From Streptomyces clavifer (GTDB lineage: Bacteria; Actinomycetota; Actinomycetes; Streptomycetales; Streptomycetaceae), in contig BMWJ01000005.1 of the NCBI GenBank assembly GCA_014651175.1, positions 248,001 to 312,000 on the forward strand: DNA of 64,000 nt. Reading direction: 5' to 3'. Shown one piece after another: positions 55,701 through 62,763 of the stretch. A program made the position numbers and the translations under genes. The notes below the pieces were generated by a model. That model did not search any database. It was not told the DNA's origin and worked only from the letters and a program-made list of their open reading frames with translations. The stretch's first letter is position 1. Each line of letters begins with the position of its first letter.

Positions 55701-56187
55701 CACCGGTCAGCATCACATTGGCCGGCTTCAGGTCGCGGTGGACGACTCCTGCCGCGTGCGCGGCGGTGAGAGCCGCGGCGATCTGGGCTCCGACGGCGGC
55801 GGCCCAGGAGACCGGAAGCTGGGGCTCCTCGTCGATGAGGTCGGCGAGCGGATGACCGTCCAGCAACTCCATGGCCAGGTACGGCAGACCGCTGCCGCCC
55901 GGCGTCCCGTCCACGCCGCCGTCGATCAACAGGGTGAGGTTCGGGTGCCCCTGGGAGAGCATGCGCATGATCCGCACTTCGCGGCGGAAACGGTCGATCT
56001 CCTTGCCGGACCCGGAGGTGTCGACGGCGACCCCGGTCCGGCCGCGCAGCACGGTCTTGACGGCGACCTCGCGGTGCGGGGAGTCCGGGGCGGCCCGGAG
56101 ATCCTCCGCCCGGTGCACCTCACCCATGTTCCCACGCCCCACGATCCCCGTGATCCGGAACCGTTGGTCAACCGTCTCCAGGCTCAC
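49783..56187 (-). CDS. Ser/Thr kinase - SF2 helicase - DUF1998 - nuclease-like fusion protein
   Basis: 2,134 residues from the GTG at 56187 (GGGGGAGGG ahead; the frame extends to 56394 without a site). Residues 10-290 are a complete eukaryotic-type kinase: glycine loop GRGNMGEV (17-24), K44, HRDLKPAN (150-157), DFG (170-172), APE (199-201). A helicase follows, with Walker A TGTGSGKS (456-463), DELH (581-584) and C-terminal motifs TMELGVDISSLNAVMM and YAQRSGRAGRSG. A DUF1998-type cysteine cluster CARGCYACL (from 1943) is next. The last 70 residues (CPDLVF at 2069, VFVDVPGH, RFPTD) resemble a Vsr/DUF559-type nuclease fold. It heads the operon with DrmD- and DrmMI-like genes. I infer a phosphorylation-gated DNA-restriction machine; the fusion itself is directly seen. 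Confidence 0.85.
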   Translation of the reverse strand: MSLETVDQRFRITGIVGRGNMGEVHRAEDLRAAPDSPHREVAVKTVLRGRTGVAVDTSGSGKEIDRFRREVRIMRMLSQGHPNLTLLIDGGVDGTPGGSGLPYLAMELLDGHPLADLIDEEPQLPVSWAAAVGAQIAAALTAAHAAGVVHRDLKPANVMLTGDGTLKVLDFGMGSIVDDPDQTRLTSTGVSVGTARYMAPEQFRAEPVSALADLYALGCILYELLIGRPPFSARTPFELSEQHQHEAPPQLTLVRPDLPAELVRLVGRLLEKDADLRPENAAQVHDALVPLALAPDDTADLLAPHWRVMDPVARLRSLLPERTPAAPAPVPRREPRLPETMDVFGIHADLIKEYEDFTKSATVIRDARIEGFVEDDLAAKSQWPDPWLSLNPFFADGGQVTDLVRDGLLHPKCAEIFQAGKKENARRPDGRPLTFHLHQRQAIEAAQAGDSYVLTTGTGSGKSLAYIVPIVDRVLKERQAAGPGGGGRVRAIVVYPMNALANSQLGELEKYLRHGFGTGGEPVTFARYTGQESDERRRELRKNPPDILLTNYVMLELMLTRPDDRSSLIRMAEGLQFLVFDELHTYRGRQGADVAFLIRRVREACRASATLQCIGTSATMSTEGSWEDQRREVARVAGRLFGTTVLPKRVIGETLVRATEEAPADVPAERLRVPAAPRSYDALTKDSLARWVESRFGLEREESTGRYRRCAPGTLEAAATELADASGVAEESVREAIRTTLEAGAQAKHPVTERPLFAFRLHQFLSKGDTVYTTLEDPLTRPLTRTYQLEQPGSAGKPLFPLAFCRECGQEYLTVWRSEESGAFRYEPRRDTSASGGRDGEGYLYLGMPGEDYEWPADAQKAVDDRRLPESWLERDAQGVTVVKKSYRPRVPKRVVVDAFGNESDEGLVAAFVPAPFLFCVHCQVSYEQTRGRDFAKLATLDQEGRSSATSLISASIVKSLRAVPEESLGKEARKLLTFVDNRQDASLQAGHFNDFAQVTQLRGALHQAAVRAGEEGLRHDDLAEAVTEVMGLTPREYAANTKHSKLAPSMESRAAKAFRDVVGYRLYRDLERGWRITMPNLEQTGLLRIDYEDLGWIAAEPDRWDSVHAALRDADPALREEIARTLLDFMRRALAIDVQYFRDDFDTLQRASEERLAGPWVLSESDRPTVGTAYPYGSRPGMERSALFLSARGKFGKYLRRNLPELRDLPPEDVQGIIEDLLRVLREADLVREVEAAPEHAGPAYRRRAAEKRMGFRVSAAALIWRAGNGERGAIDPLARTYNRGEGPRVNPFFRDLYRTAAAELAGLFAREHTAQVTPEDRLEREREFRSAELPLLYCSPTMELGVDISSLNAVMMRNVPPTPANYAQRSGRAGRSGQPALVTTYCATGNSHDQYYFRRSQDMVSGQVAPPRLDLANEDLVRSHLQGIWLAETGMKLGRAIPDVVDVAYDPDGGDRPDPHMALALLPHIHDLSLDEDARRRAIATARTVLTPLIGDFEATTWWYDEWIEDRIERAPQEFHASFDRWRELFRAAVMDQYEQNKRVVDHTLTPGEQGRARTRRREAETQTNLLLNRSSDSKSVMSDFNPYRYLASEGFLPGYSFPRLPLAAYIPRSGNRRNADGDYLQRPRFLAIREFGPGALIYHEGARYQVTRVQLPPDASGDLATAEARRCDGCGYHYAVKVGTDVCTMCHEQLTGKRTGLLHLHTVYTTPRERISSDEEERRRAGFRLETSYAFQDHGVRKGRLTSHVTDREGAPVLDLDYGDSATVRITNLGRVRDKEGEPDGYWLDLGDGRWLNDRAAADAIEGTGMPVVDEDGNEKRRKRRVLPYVEDRRNILVVTLDEPQPEPVALSFLYALERGIEAAFELEDSELTAELLPPDDGPRRHLLFTEAAEGGAGVLRRIQHDKDALAKAARTAMEICHFDPETGEDEGGPSDDEQCARGCYACLLSYANQTHHRRLSRHSALPLLERLAGARTEREDRGESRSELFRRLAPAADSATTAPENSPAARTVDSPPTSTPAPSPTVLETDLAALVAEGDLLGWLRAKGYRLPDQVKTLVPEAGACPDLVFRLDGASLAVFVDVPGHPAGATRDLEAGYRLEDAGWDVVRFPTDADWDAITGHQAAYFHLR

Positions 56188-56615
56188 TTGCCCTCCCCCG
56201 TTCCACCCGTCATGTGCAAGACGGAAATGTCTTGGACAGAGTGTACACCTTTGCTCTATGCGCAAGGTAGGTGTATTGCGTTGACGTTGTCTACAATGTT
56301 TACATTGGTCGCAAGGTGTAAACATTGATGCCCTGGGCCTCGCCGCGACCGGCCGCCCGCCGTCCGGTGCAGGGGGTGTGGACACCGCCTGCACTCCGCC
56401 GGAGGTGGACGATCTCAGCCCGGATCACACGCGGTCACCCCGGGGCGCGCATCGATCGGTCCTTGACCCACCACTCGGGCCCGAGTGCACCTCCGGGCCC
56501 GGAGGCGCACCTCGGAGCGCGGGCGTTGCCGGTAGCGTGATCGACTGCCGCGTGGAATGTCCATGTGTCCGGTCGGCCCGTGCGAGGGATTCCGGTGGCG
56601 AGTGAGGGGACCGTG
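56188..56615. promoter_or_regulatory. Control region of the kinase-helicase operon with two palindromes
   Basis: A gene-free 430 bp between divergent genes. The island motif GTTGACGTTGTCTAC lies at 56280-56294. It directly abuts a perfect inverted repeat, CAATGTTTAC (56294-56303) and GTAAACATTG (56318-56327), with a 14-bp spacer. On the minus strand TAGACA, an 18-bp spacer and TACCTT give a possible promoter. AT content here is far above the surroundings. The remainder, toward 56615, holds nothing recognisable. Confidence 0.6.
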
Positions 56616-57020
56616 ATGAGCGAACTGACGAAGCCGAGAATCGATGTCCCGGAGGGCGTCGCGCCCACCGAGTTGACGATCCGGGACCTCGTGGTCGGAG
56701 ATGGACCCGAGGCACAGCCGGGCAGGGTCGTCCAGCTTCACTATGTAGGGGTCACGTTCGCGTCCGGAAGGGAGTTCGACTCCTCGTGGGAGCGGGACCG
56801 GCCGTTCAAGTTCGCCGTGGGCGGTGGCAGGGTCATCAAGGGCTGGGACCGGGGGGTCAGAGGAATGAAGGTCGGTGGCCGGCGCGAGATCATCGTTCCC
56901 CCGCGTCTCGGTTACGGCAGGCAGTCACCCTCTCCGTTGATCCCGGCGGGCTCGACGCTGATCTTCGTCGTGGACCTGCTCACGGTGGCAGGCGGGCCTG
57001 CCGGATCGAGGCCCGCCTGA
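56616..57020 (+). CDS. FKBP-type peptidyl-prolyl cis-trans isomerase
   Basis: 134 residues forming one FKBP domain: GRVVQLHYVGVTFASGREFD, then FKFAVGGGRVIKGWDRGVRG and REIIVPPRLGYG, ending STLIFVVDLLTV. These enzymes isomerise prolyl bonds to help folding. No signal peptide, so cytoplasmic. The ATG at 56616 has GAGGGGA ahead (a GTG directly in front is possible). A normal chromosomal gene that marks the right edge of the defence island. Confidence 0.93.
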   Translation: MSELTKPRIDVPEGVAPTELTIRDLVVGDGPEAQPGRVVQLHYVGVTFASGREFDSSWERDRPFKFAVGGGRVIKGWDRGVRGMKVGGRREIIVPPRLGYGRQSPSPLIPAGSTLIFVVDLLTVAGGPAGSRPA

Positions 57021-57322
57021 CCGGCTCCGCCGGAACCTGGCGCTCCTGAAGGGCTGGGGGCCTGTCGCTGCCAGGTACGGGCAGGTGCACTCATTGCCAG
57101 TTATCTCCACAACAACTCATGGTGTAGGCACTGAGGTGACGGCCTCCAGGGTGGGCGCCGTCCTCGCGGCCGATGACGGCGCCCACCGGCATCCCCTCAT
57201 CGCGGATGCCGTCACACACGGCATGGTGATCACCGCAGCTGTGAACTCGTTCCACCCATGCCGTTGCCGCCACGTGATACGCCCCCAGCCGCCGGGGCCG
57301 GGGGGCTCGGGGAGGGCGTGGT
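57021..57322. other. Intergenic region between convergent genes
   Basis: About 300 bp without a plausible gene. A GC-rich hairpin at its end (GCCCCC 57281-57286, GGGGGC 57301-57306) is a likely terminator for either neighbour. Nothing else recognised. Confidence 0.5.
57281..57306. terminator. GC-rich hairpin
   Basis: 6-bp stem GCCCCC/GGGGGC with a 14-nt loop that can itself pair in part. Located between the FKBP gene and the convergent DUF4246 gene. Confidence 0.5.
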
Positions 57323-58831
57323 TCAGTGCTCGCAGAGGGAGAATTCTCGTTCGTAGAGCTGCTCGTTGTGCTCGTCGACGAAGAACTTGCGTTCCCGCAT
57401 GAGTTGCTCACGGTAGGTGTTGGCCTGTTCGAGCGTCATGGTCGAGGTCTCGGACCACGGCTGTTGTGGTGGTACGTCGGACGTCGAGACGATCCTTTCG
57501 GACGGGTCCACCAGGAAGAACGCGAGAATTTTGCGATATCCCGGGCGGGTGGGGTCCGTGAGGCGGAACGAGCCGACGCGGTGTTGCAGGATGTTCGGGA
57601 ACGCCAGGCAGCGGCCGGCCGGGGTCGTAGCCGATCCCAGCGGCTGGTTCAACGCGTCCTCGTCCTCCAGGCCGTAGACCTCACGCACACCGTTGTCGTC
57701 GTTCTGTTCGTAGTGCGGGTCGTCGAGTGCAGCCCTGAAGCTCAGCCGGCTTTCGGTGATGTTCTCGCTGTCCCAGTAGTAGATGCCGGTCGAGACGATC
57801 CGCTCGTTCATCATCCCCTCGACATGCCAGGAACCGCCTGGGTACTCCGGCTTGTCCGGGGTGAGATGAATGGTGGCCAGCTTGACGATGACCTGGAGAC
57901 GGCGGCCGCGCAGGTCGACTCGGGCGGATTCGTCCGGCAACTCGGGAGGGGTGAAGTCCGGGGCGTCCGGGAGGACCGGCCGGCGGTTCTCCCACCAGTC
58001 GTCCTGGGCCTCCTCCCATGCCCCGAGGGCTTCTGCGTAGGCCCCGTCATCGCTGTAGGACGCCTTGTCCGGATGCTCCGGCTCCGAGTCGTACCAGCCG
58101 TAGGGATCGGCCTCGATCCGCAGTGGCCGCGGATGGCGCAGATCGGTGAGCACGTTCTCCAGCAGAGGGCGCAAGCGCGCGAACACGTCCGGCAGGACGG
58201 CGGCCAGTTCGTGATGAGTCCCGGGGTGGACGTTGTTGACGTACGAGCGGAAGGCGACTTCGCCCTCGGCGCTGACGTCGACCTCCGTGGGCAGCCACTG
58301 GAACTTCTCCGAGAATTCGTATCTCGAGTAGCGGTCCGTCGGGTTCCGCCAAGCCCGCTCGGGTGCGTCGCTCACCTCTCGCACCAGGCAGAACAGTGAG
58401 GGGTGAACCAGATCCAGTACCTGGCCGTCAGATCCGGGATGCCAGTCCTGTTCTGCTTCGGGGACCTCTTCCAGCACCCGAACCGCTTCGCGCAGCCGGG
58501 ATGTGAGCTGGTCGTCGACCAACGCGTCCGACTGCCACACCCCGTCGACGGCGGACACCTCGATGCCGGTACGGCCGTCCCGCAGCGCGGCGTAATGCAC
58601 GAGTTCGGCGAGCACGTGACGAGTCTGCGCTTCGGTGAGGCCTTGGGCGACCGCTTCCTGCGTCCACCTGGCGACGATGTCGGCATCGTGCATCTTGTCG
58701 AACCACCCCGGCTTCGCCCGAATGTGTGAGCTGCACTGCATCATGTGCAGTTCCCGCAGCGTTCGCGGTGTCGCGAACGACAGGGAACGGGAAGCACGAA
58801 AGGGCAGCGGGAAGGCGGACAGGCCAGTCAA
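57323..58831 (-). CDS. DUF4246-domain protein
   Basis: 502 residues. The family core is clear in the C-terminal half: NERIVSTGIYYWDSENITES, then RCLAFPNILQHRVGSFRLTD and RKILAFFLVDPSERIVS. The N-terminal part with AKPGWFDKMHDADIVARWTQ also fits. DUF4246 proteins are known mainly from fungi and actinomycetes and are suspected to have a 2-oxoglutarate/iron dioxygenase-like fold; the conserved His in LQHRV and the HV of GSWHVEGMMNE are candidate metal ligands. I place the start at a TTG (58831) because GGAGG precedes it and the family N-terminus begins there; the frame runs to 59038. Function unknown. Confidence 0.8.
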   Translation of the reverse strand: MTGLSAFPLPFRASRSLSFATPRTLRELHMMQCSSHIRAKPGWFDKMHDADIVARWTQEAVAQGLTEAQTRHVLAELVHYAALRDGRTGIEVSAVDGVWQSDALVDDQLTSRLREAVRVLEEVPEAEQDWHPGSDGQVLDLVHPSLFCLVREVSDAPERAWRNPTDRYSRYEFSEKFQWLPTEVDVSAEGEVAFRSYVNNVHPGTHHELAAVLPDVFARLRPLLENVLTDLRHPRPLRIEADPYGWYDSEPEHPDKASYSDDGAYAEALGAWEEAQDDWWENRRPVLPDAPDFTPPELPDESARVDLRGRRLQVIVKLATIHLTPDKPEYPGGSWHVEGMMNERIVSTGIYYWDSENITESRLSFRAALDDPHYEQNDDNGVREVYGLEDEDALNQPLGSATTPAGRCLAFPNILQHRVGSFRLTDPTRPGYRKILAFFLVDPSERIVSTSDVPPQQPWSETSTMTLEQANTYREQLMRERKFFVDEHNEQLYEREFSLCEH

Positions 58832-59063
58832 TTCCTTGGTCCTCCGAGTCGGTGTGCGGTGGCGGGAACGATACGTCAGCGCTCTGACACCGCAGCCGCA
58901 GCCGTAGTCCTCGTCGTCGCTGTCCGCTTCGCGCCCGTCCCGCGCCGAGGCCGGGGAGCGCAGGGGACGGGCGTCGCGGCGTGGGGCCGAGTGCGGTGCA
59001 ACCACAGCATGGGCGGTAGGGGCTCGGCAGCGGGGCACTGGTGATCACCCCGGTCCCGGACCA

Positions 59064-60557
59064 TCACAGCACCGGTTCGTGCGATGCGCCGTCCACCGCC
59101 GTCTGCGACTCTCCGCGCAGCGGCAGCCGCACCGTGAAGACCGTCGAGCCCGGTCGGCTGTCGAGGGTGATCGTGCCGCCGTGGGCGTGGACCAGGGAAC
59201 GGGCGACCGACAGGCCGAGGCCGCTGCCACCGCGGTCGCGGGTGCGTGACGTGTCCACGCGGTAGAAGCGGTCGAAGACCATCTCCCGGTCTTGGGCAGG
59301 GATGCCGGGCCCGGCATCCTCGATCCGCACCACGGCCGTGTCCTGTAGCCGTGCGACCTCCACCGACACCGGCGTACCTGCCGGTGTGTGCACGGCCGCG
59401 TTGGTGAGCAGGTTGTCCAGGACCTGCCGGATGCGGTGCGGGTCCGCACGCAGTACGAGTGCGTCCGGCTGTGACGTGAGTGTGAGCGGGCGGTCCGGGT
59501 GGCCGGCCCGGAAGGCGGCGGCCGCGTCCTCGGCCAGTTCCACGAGATCCGCCTCCTGCGGCCTGAGCGGCGCGTCCACCTCGGCCGCGTCCAGGCGGGC
59601 GAGCAGCAGCAGGTCGTCCAGGAGCACCCCCATCCGGGCGGCTTCGGCGCGCAGCCGCGTCAGGTGCCTGTCGCGTTCCTCGGGGGCGTTGGCGGCGGCG
59701 TACTGGAAGAGGTCCGCGTAGCCCCGTACGGACATCAGCGGGGTGCGCAGCTCGTGCGAGGCGTCGGCGACGAAGCGCCGCAGGCGCTGCTCGGCCTCCG
59801 CACGGACCGCGAGCGAGTCGTCGATGTGCTCCAGCATGGTGTTGAAGGCCGTGCGCAGTTCCTCGACCTCCGGGCCGCCGCCCCGCTTGTCGGCGCGGAT
59901 CGACAGCCGGGCCGCCGACTCGGTCAGGTTGTGCGAGGCGATGCCGTGGGCGGTGTGCGCCATGTCGCTGAGCGGATTCAGACCCCGGCGCAGCATGCGC
60001 CGGCCGCACTCGACCAGTGCCGCGAGCGCCAGGGCGAAGGCGACGACCTGGAACCCGATCAACCGCCTCATCGTGTCGTCGATGTCGTCCGTCGGCGCCG
60101 CGCTGACCAGGACCACTCCGGGTTTCACCGCGCACGCGCGCAGCCGGTACTCGCCCGTGCCCGCCAGCCGCACGGTGCGCAGCACCTCGGTGTCGTCGGA
60201 TATCTGCCTCTCGGCCAGCGAGGTGAGGGGCGCGATGTCCTGGGGCAGGTCGCCCGTCTCCTCGGGCGAGCGCAGCTCGGCGGCGCGGCCCGAGACGTCG
60301 TAGACGGCGTAGTACCAGCGGTAGTAGTTCTTGCCGTGGAGCGTGCCGGTCTCGGCGATGCTCTTGGCCTGGGCGACCTGGGCGAGCCCGAGCTGGTCGT
60401 CGAGCTGGTTCGTCAGATAGTCCCGCATGTACGTGGTCAGGGCCGCCCCGACGACGGCGAACACCACCAGGGACAGCGCACCGAGGCCCAGCGCGAGGCG
60501 CGTGCCGAGCCGCAGCCGCCGGAACGCCCGGCGCACCCTGCTGACCATGCGCTTCAC
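59064..60557 (-). CDS. Sensor histidine kinase
   Basis: 497 residues. N-terminal membrane helix (LALGLGALSLVVFAVVGAAL, about 22-41), an extracytoplasmic sensing segment, a second helix near 168-190, HAMP, then HisKA with the phospho-acceptor H268 in DASHELRTPLMSVRGYAD. The ATPase has the N-box LDNLLTNAAVHTPAG and G-boxes DAGPGIPAQDREMVFDRFYR and GGSGLGLSVARSLVHAHGG. The stop codon of the response-regulator gene overlaps its start, so it is encoded with its partner. The signal is unknown; the adjacent electron-transfer genes are divergent, so they are a possible target. Confidence 0.92.
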   Translation of the reverse strand: MKRMVSRVRRAFRRLRLGTRLALGLGALSLVVFAVVGAALTTYMRDYLTNQLDDQLGLAQVAQAKSIAETGTLHGKNYYRWYYAVYDVSGRAAELRSPEETGDLPQDIAPLTSLAERQISDDTEVLRTVRLAGTGEYRLRACAVKPGVVLVSAAPTDDIDDTMRRLIGFQVVAFALALAALVECGRRMLRRGLNPLSDMAHTAHGIASHNLTESAARLSIRADKRGGGPEVEELRTAFNTMLEHIDDSLAVRAEAEQRLRRFVADASHELRTPLMSVRGYADLFQYAAANAPEERDRHLTRLRAEAARMGVLLDDLLLLARLDAAEVDAPLRPQEADLVELAEDAAAAFRAGHPDRPLTLTSQPDALVLRADPHRIRQVLDNLLTNAAVHTPAGTPVSVEVARLQDTAVVRIEDAGPGIPAQDREMVFDRFYRVDTSRTRDRGGSGLGLSVARSLVHAHGGTITLDSRPGSTVFTVRLPLRGESQTAVDGASHEPVL

Positions 60558-61270
60558 CCGCTCGCCTGCCGGATGACGTAGCCGAAGCCCCGCACCGTCT
60601 GGATCAGCGGCGCGCCCGTGTCACCCGCGTCGTCGAGTTTGCGGCGCAGCCGGCTGATGACCAGTTCCACGACGTTCGAGCGCCCCCCGAAGCCGTACTC
60701 CCACACGTGGTCGAGGATCTGCGCCTTGGTCATCACGGTCGGTGACTTGCGCATCAGGAAGCGCAGTACCTCGTACTCGGTGGGGGTGAGGGTGAGCAGC
60801 TTCTCGCCGTGGCGGACCTCGTGGGTGTCCTCGTCCATCGACAGGCCGCCCACCCGCAGCACGGAACGCTGGAAGTTCGGTCCCGCGCTGCGCCGCAGCA
60901 CGGTGCGCAGGCGCGCCATCAGCTCCTCCACCGCGAACGGCTTGACCAGGTAGTCGTCGCCGCCCCGGGTCAGCCCCGCCACCCGGTCGGCGACGCCGTC
61001 CCGAGCGGTGAGGAAGACGACGGGCACCATCGTGCCCGAGCGGCGCAACCGGTCCAGGACGCCGAAGCCGTCCACGCCCGGCAGCATCAGGTCGAGCACC
61101 ACGATGTCCGGGTGGAACTCGCCGGCAAGGCGGAGCGCCTGCTCACCGGAGTTCGCGGTGACGGCGTCCCAGCCCTCGTAGCGGGCGACGGTCGCGACGA
61201 GGTCGGCTATCGGCGGGTCGTCGTCGACGACCAGGAGGCGCACTTTTTCCACCTGCCCATAGTGCGTCAC
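60554..61270 (-). CDS. OmpR/PhoB-type response regulator
   Basis: 238 residues. Receiver domain with the acidic pocket LLVVDDDPPIADL, phospho-acceptor Asp60 in PDIVVLDLMLPGVDG, and conserved Thr and Lys in VVFLTARDG and DDYLVKPFAVEEL. The C-terminal winged helix ends in the usual way (SNVVELVISRLRRKLDDAGD, then RGFGYVIRQ). Start taken at the GTG at 61270; later GTGs (61252, 61243) have better ribosome sites and are plausible. Coupled by ATGA-type overlap to the kinase gene. Confidence 0.92.
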   Translation of the reverse strand: MTHYGQVEKVRLLVVDDDPPIADLVATVARYEGWDAVTANSGEQALRLAGEFHPDIVVLDLMLPGVDGFGVLDRLRRSGTMVPVVFLTARDGVADRVAGLTRGGDDYLVKPFAVEELMARLRTVLRRSAGPNFQRSVLRVGGLSMDEDTHEVRHGEKLLTLTPTEYEVLRFLMRKSPTVMTKAQILDHVWEYGFGGRSNVVELVISRLRRKLDDAGDTGAPLIQTVRGFGYVIRQASG

Positions 61271-61406
61271 GAGGCGGGCCGGACCGTGTGCCCCGGCTCA
61301 CACAGCGGGCGCATTGATAAGGACTTGCCAGCAGTCCGACAGGTTCCCGACAGCTTTCGCCGGTCAAGCTCGAAGTCCCACGACCCGATCGAGGAGCTGC
61401 CGTTCC

Positions 61407-62744
61407 GTGACGACCGTCCGATCACTCCCTGCGCCCCCCACGGCGATACGCCCCGGGGCGGTGGCCCGCACCGGCCTCTACGCGGTGCTCGCCGTCAACG
61501 CGGCCGTGGTCGCCTACTTCTTCGTGCAGGCGGGATTCGCCTCCAACGCCCTGATCGTCCTCGGCCGCCTCGCCGGACTGTACGGAGCGCTGGTCATGGC
61601 CTTCCAACTGGTCCTCGTGGCCCGGCTGCCCTGGCTCGACCGCCGGATCGGCATGGACCGGCTGACCAGTTGGCACCGCTGGACCGGCTTCAGCCTGTTG
61701 TGGACGCTGCTGGCACACGTCGTCTTCATCAGCTTCGGCTACGCCGACGGCGCCGGGGCCGGCCCCGTCACCGAGCTCGTCGACCTCGCCGAGACGACCG
61801 AGGGCGTCCTGCGCGCGATCGTCGCGTTCGGCCTCGTCCTCGTCATCGGTGCGGTCTCCGCCCGCTACGCCCGCCGCCGCCTCGCCTACGAGACCTGGCA
61901 CTTCATCCACCTGTACGCCTACGTGGCCGTGGTGCTCGCCTTCACGCACCAGGTCGCGGTCGGGACGACCTTCACCTCGTCGGCCGCCGCGACGACGTAC
62001 TGGTACGGGGTGTGGGCGGTGGCCCTGGGCTCGGTCCTCCTCGGCCGCGTCGCCCTACCCCTGTGGCGCAACGGGCGCCACCGGTTCCGGGTCTCGGCGG
62101 TCGTCCACGAGTCCGACGACGTCGTCTCGATCCACATCACCGGCCGCGACCTCGACAAGCTGCCCGCGCAGGCAGGCCAGTTCTTCCTGTGGCGGTTCCT
62201 GACCAAGGACCGCTGGTGGCAGGCCAACCCCTTCTCGCTGTCCGCCGCCCCGGACGGCCACAGCCTGCGCCTGACCGCCAAGGCGGCCGGAGAGGGCAGC
62301 GCGGCCCTGCGCCACATGCAGGTCGGCACGCGGGTGTTCGCCGAGGGGCCGTACGGCGCCTTCACCACCCTGCACCGCACGCGCACCGCGTCGCTGCTCA
62401 TCGCGGGCGGTGTGGGCGTCACCCCGATCCGTGCGCTCCTCGAGGACCTCGACGGCCATGCGGTCGTCATCTACCGGGTCGCCTCCGAACGCGACGCCGT
62501 CCTCCACGACGAGCTGCGCGACCTCGCGCTCGCCAAGGGCGCCGAGCTGCACCTGGTGACGGGCGGGCCCGTCCCCGACAAGCTGGCACCGCGCGAACTG
62601 GGGCGGATGGTGCCGGACATCGCCGACCGTGACGTCTTCCTGTGCGGGCCTCCACCGATGATGAACGCCGTACTCGGCACGCTGGACGATCTCGGTGTGC
62701 CCAAGCAGCAGATCCACTTCGAGCGCTTCAGCCTGGCCGGCTGA
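61407..62744 (+). CDS. Ferric-reductase-like transmembrane flavoprotein (NOX/FRE type)
   Basis: 445 residues. An N-terminal six-helix ferric-reductase-type membrane domain has haem-ligand histidines (TSWHRWTGFSLLWTLLAHVV and YETWHFIHLYAYVAVVLAFT, then HQ). A ferredoxin-NADP reductase-like part follows, with FAD contact WWQANPFSLSAAP, NAD(P)-binding GGVGVTPIRALLEDL and terminal FLCGPPPMMNAVL. It should carry electrons from cytoplasmic NAD(P)H across the membrane. GTG start at 61407 with GAGGAG ten bases ahead. First gene of an operon with an FMN-binding protein and ApbE, so I infer that the electrons go to the extracytoplasmic flavin. Confidence 0.9.
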   Translation: MTTVRSLPAPPTAIRPGAVARTGLYAVLAVNAAVVAYFFVQAGFASNALIVLGRLAGLYGALVMAFQLVLVARLPWLDRRIGMDRLTSWHRWTGFSLLWTLLAHVVFISFGYADGAGAGPVTELVDLAETTEGVLRAIVAFGLVLVIGAVSARYARRRLAYETWHFIHLYAYVAVVLAFTHQVAVGTTFTSSAAATTYWYGVWAVALGSVLLGRVALPLWRNGRHRFRVSAVVHESDDVVSIHITGRDLDKLPAQAGQFFLWRFLTKDRWWQANPFSLSAAPDGHSLRLTAKAAGEGSAALRHMQVGTRVFAEGPYGAFTTLHRTRTASLLIAGGVGVTPIRALLEDLDGHAVVIYRVASERDAVLHDELRDLALAKGAELHLVTGGPVPDKLAPRELGRMVPDIADRDVFLCGPPPMMNAVLGTLDDLGVPKQQIHFERFSLAG

Positions 62745-62763
62745 GGGAGACGAGGACGACATC

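Noticed and set aside
42614..56187. Calling the operon a BREX/Pgl system
   Set aside because: The kinase and PglX-like methylase invite this, but I found no alkaline-phosphatase-type PglZ, no PglY-type ATPase and no BrxL/BrxC. The SNF2 helicase next to the methylase fits DISARM better.
48922..56328. A 2,468-codon open frame on the plus strand opposite the kinase-helicase and DrmD-like genes
   Set aside because: It is an antisense shadow produced by the high-GC codon bias. Its translation is low-complexity Arg/Gly/Leu/Val with no family motif, whereas the minus strand has clear catalytic motifs.
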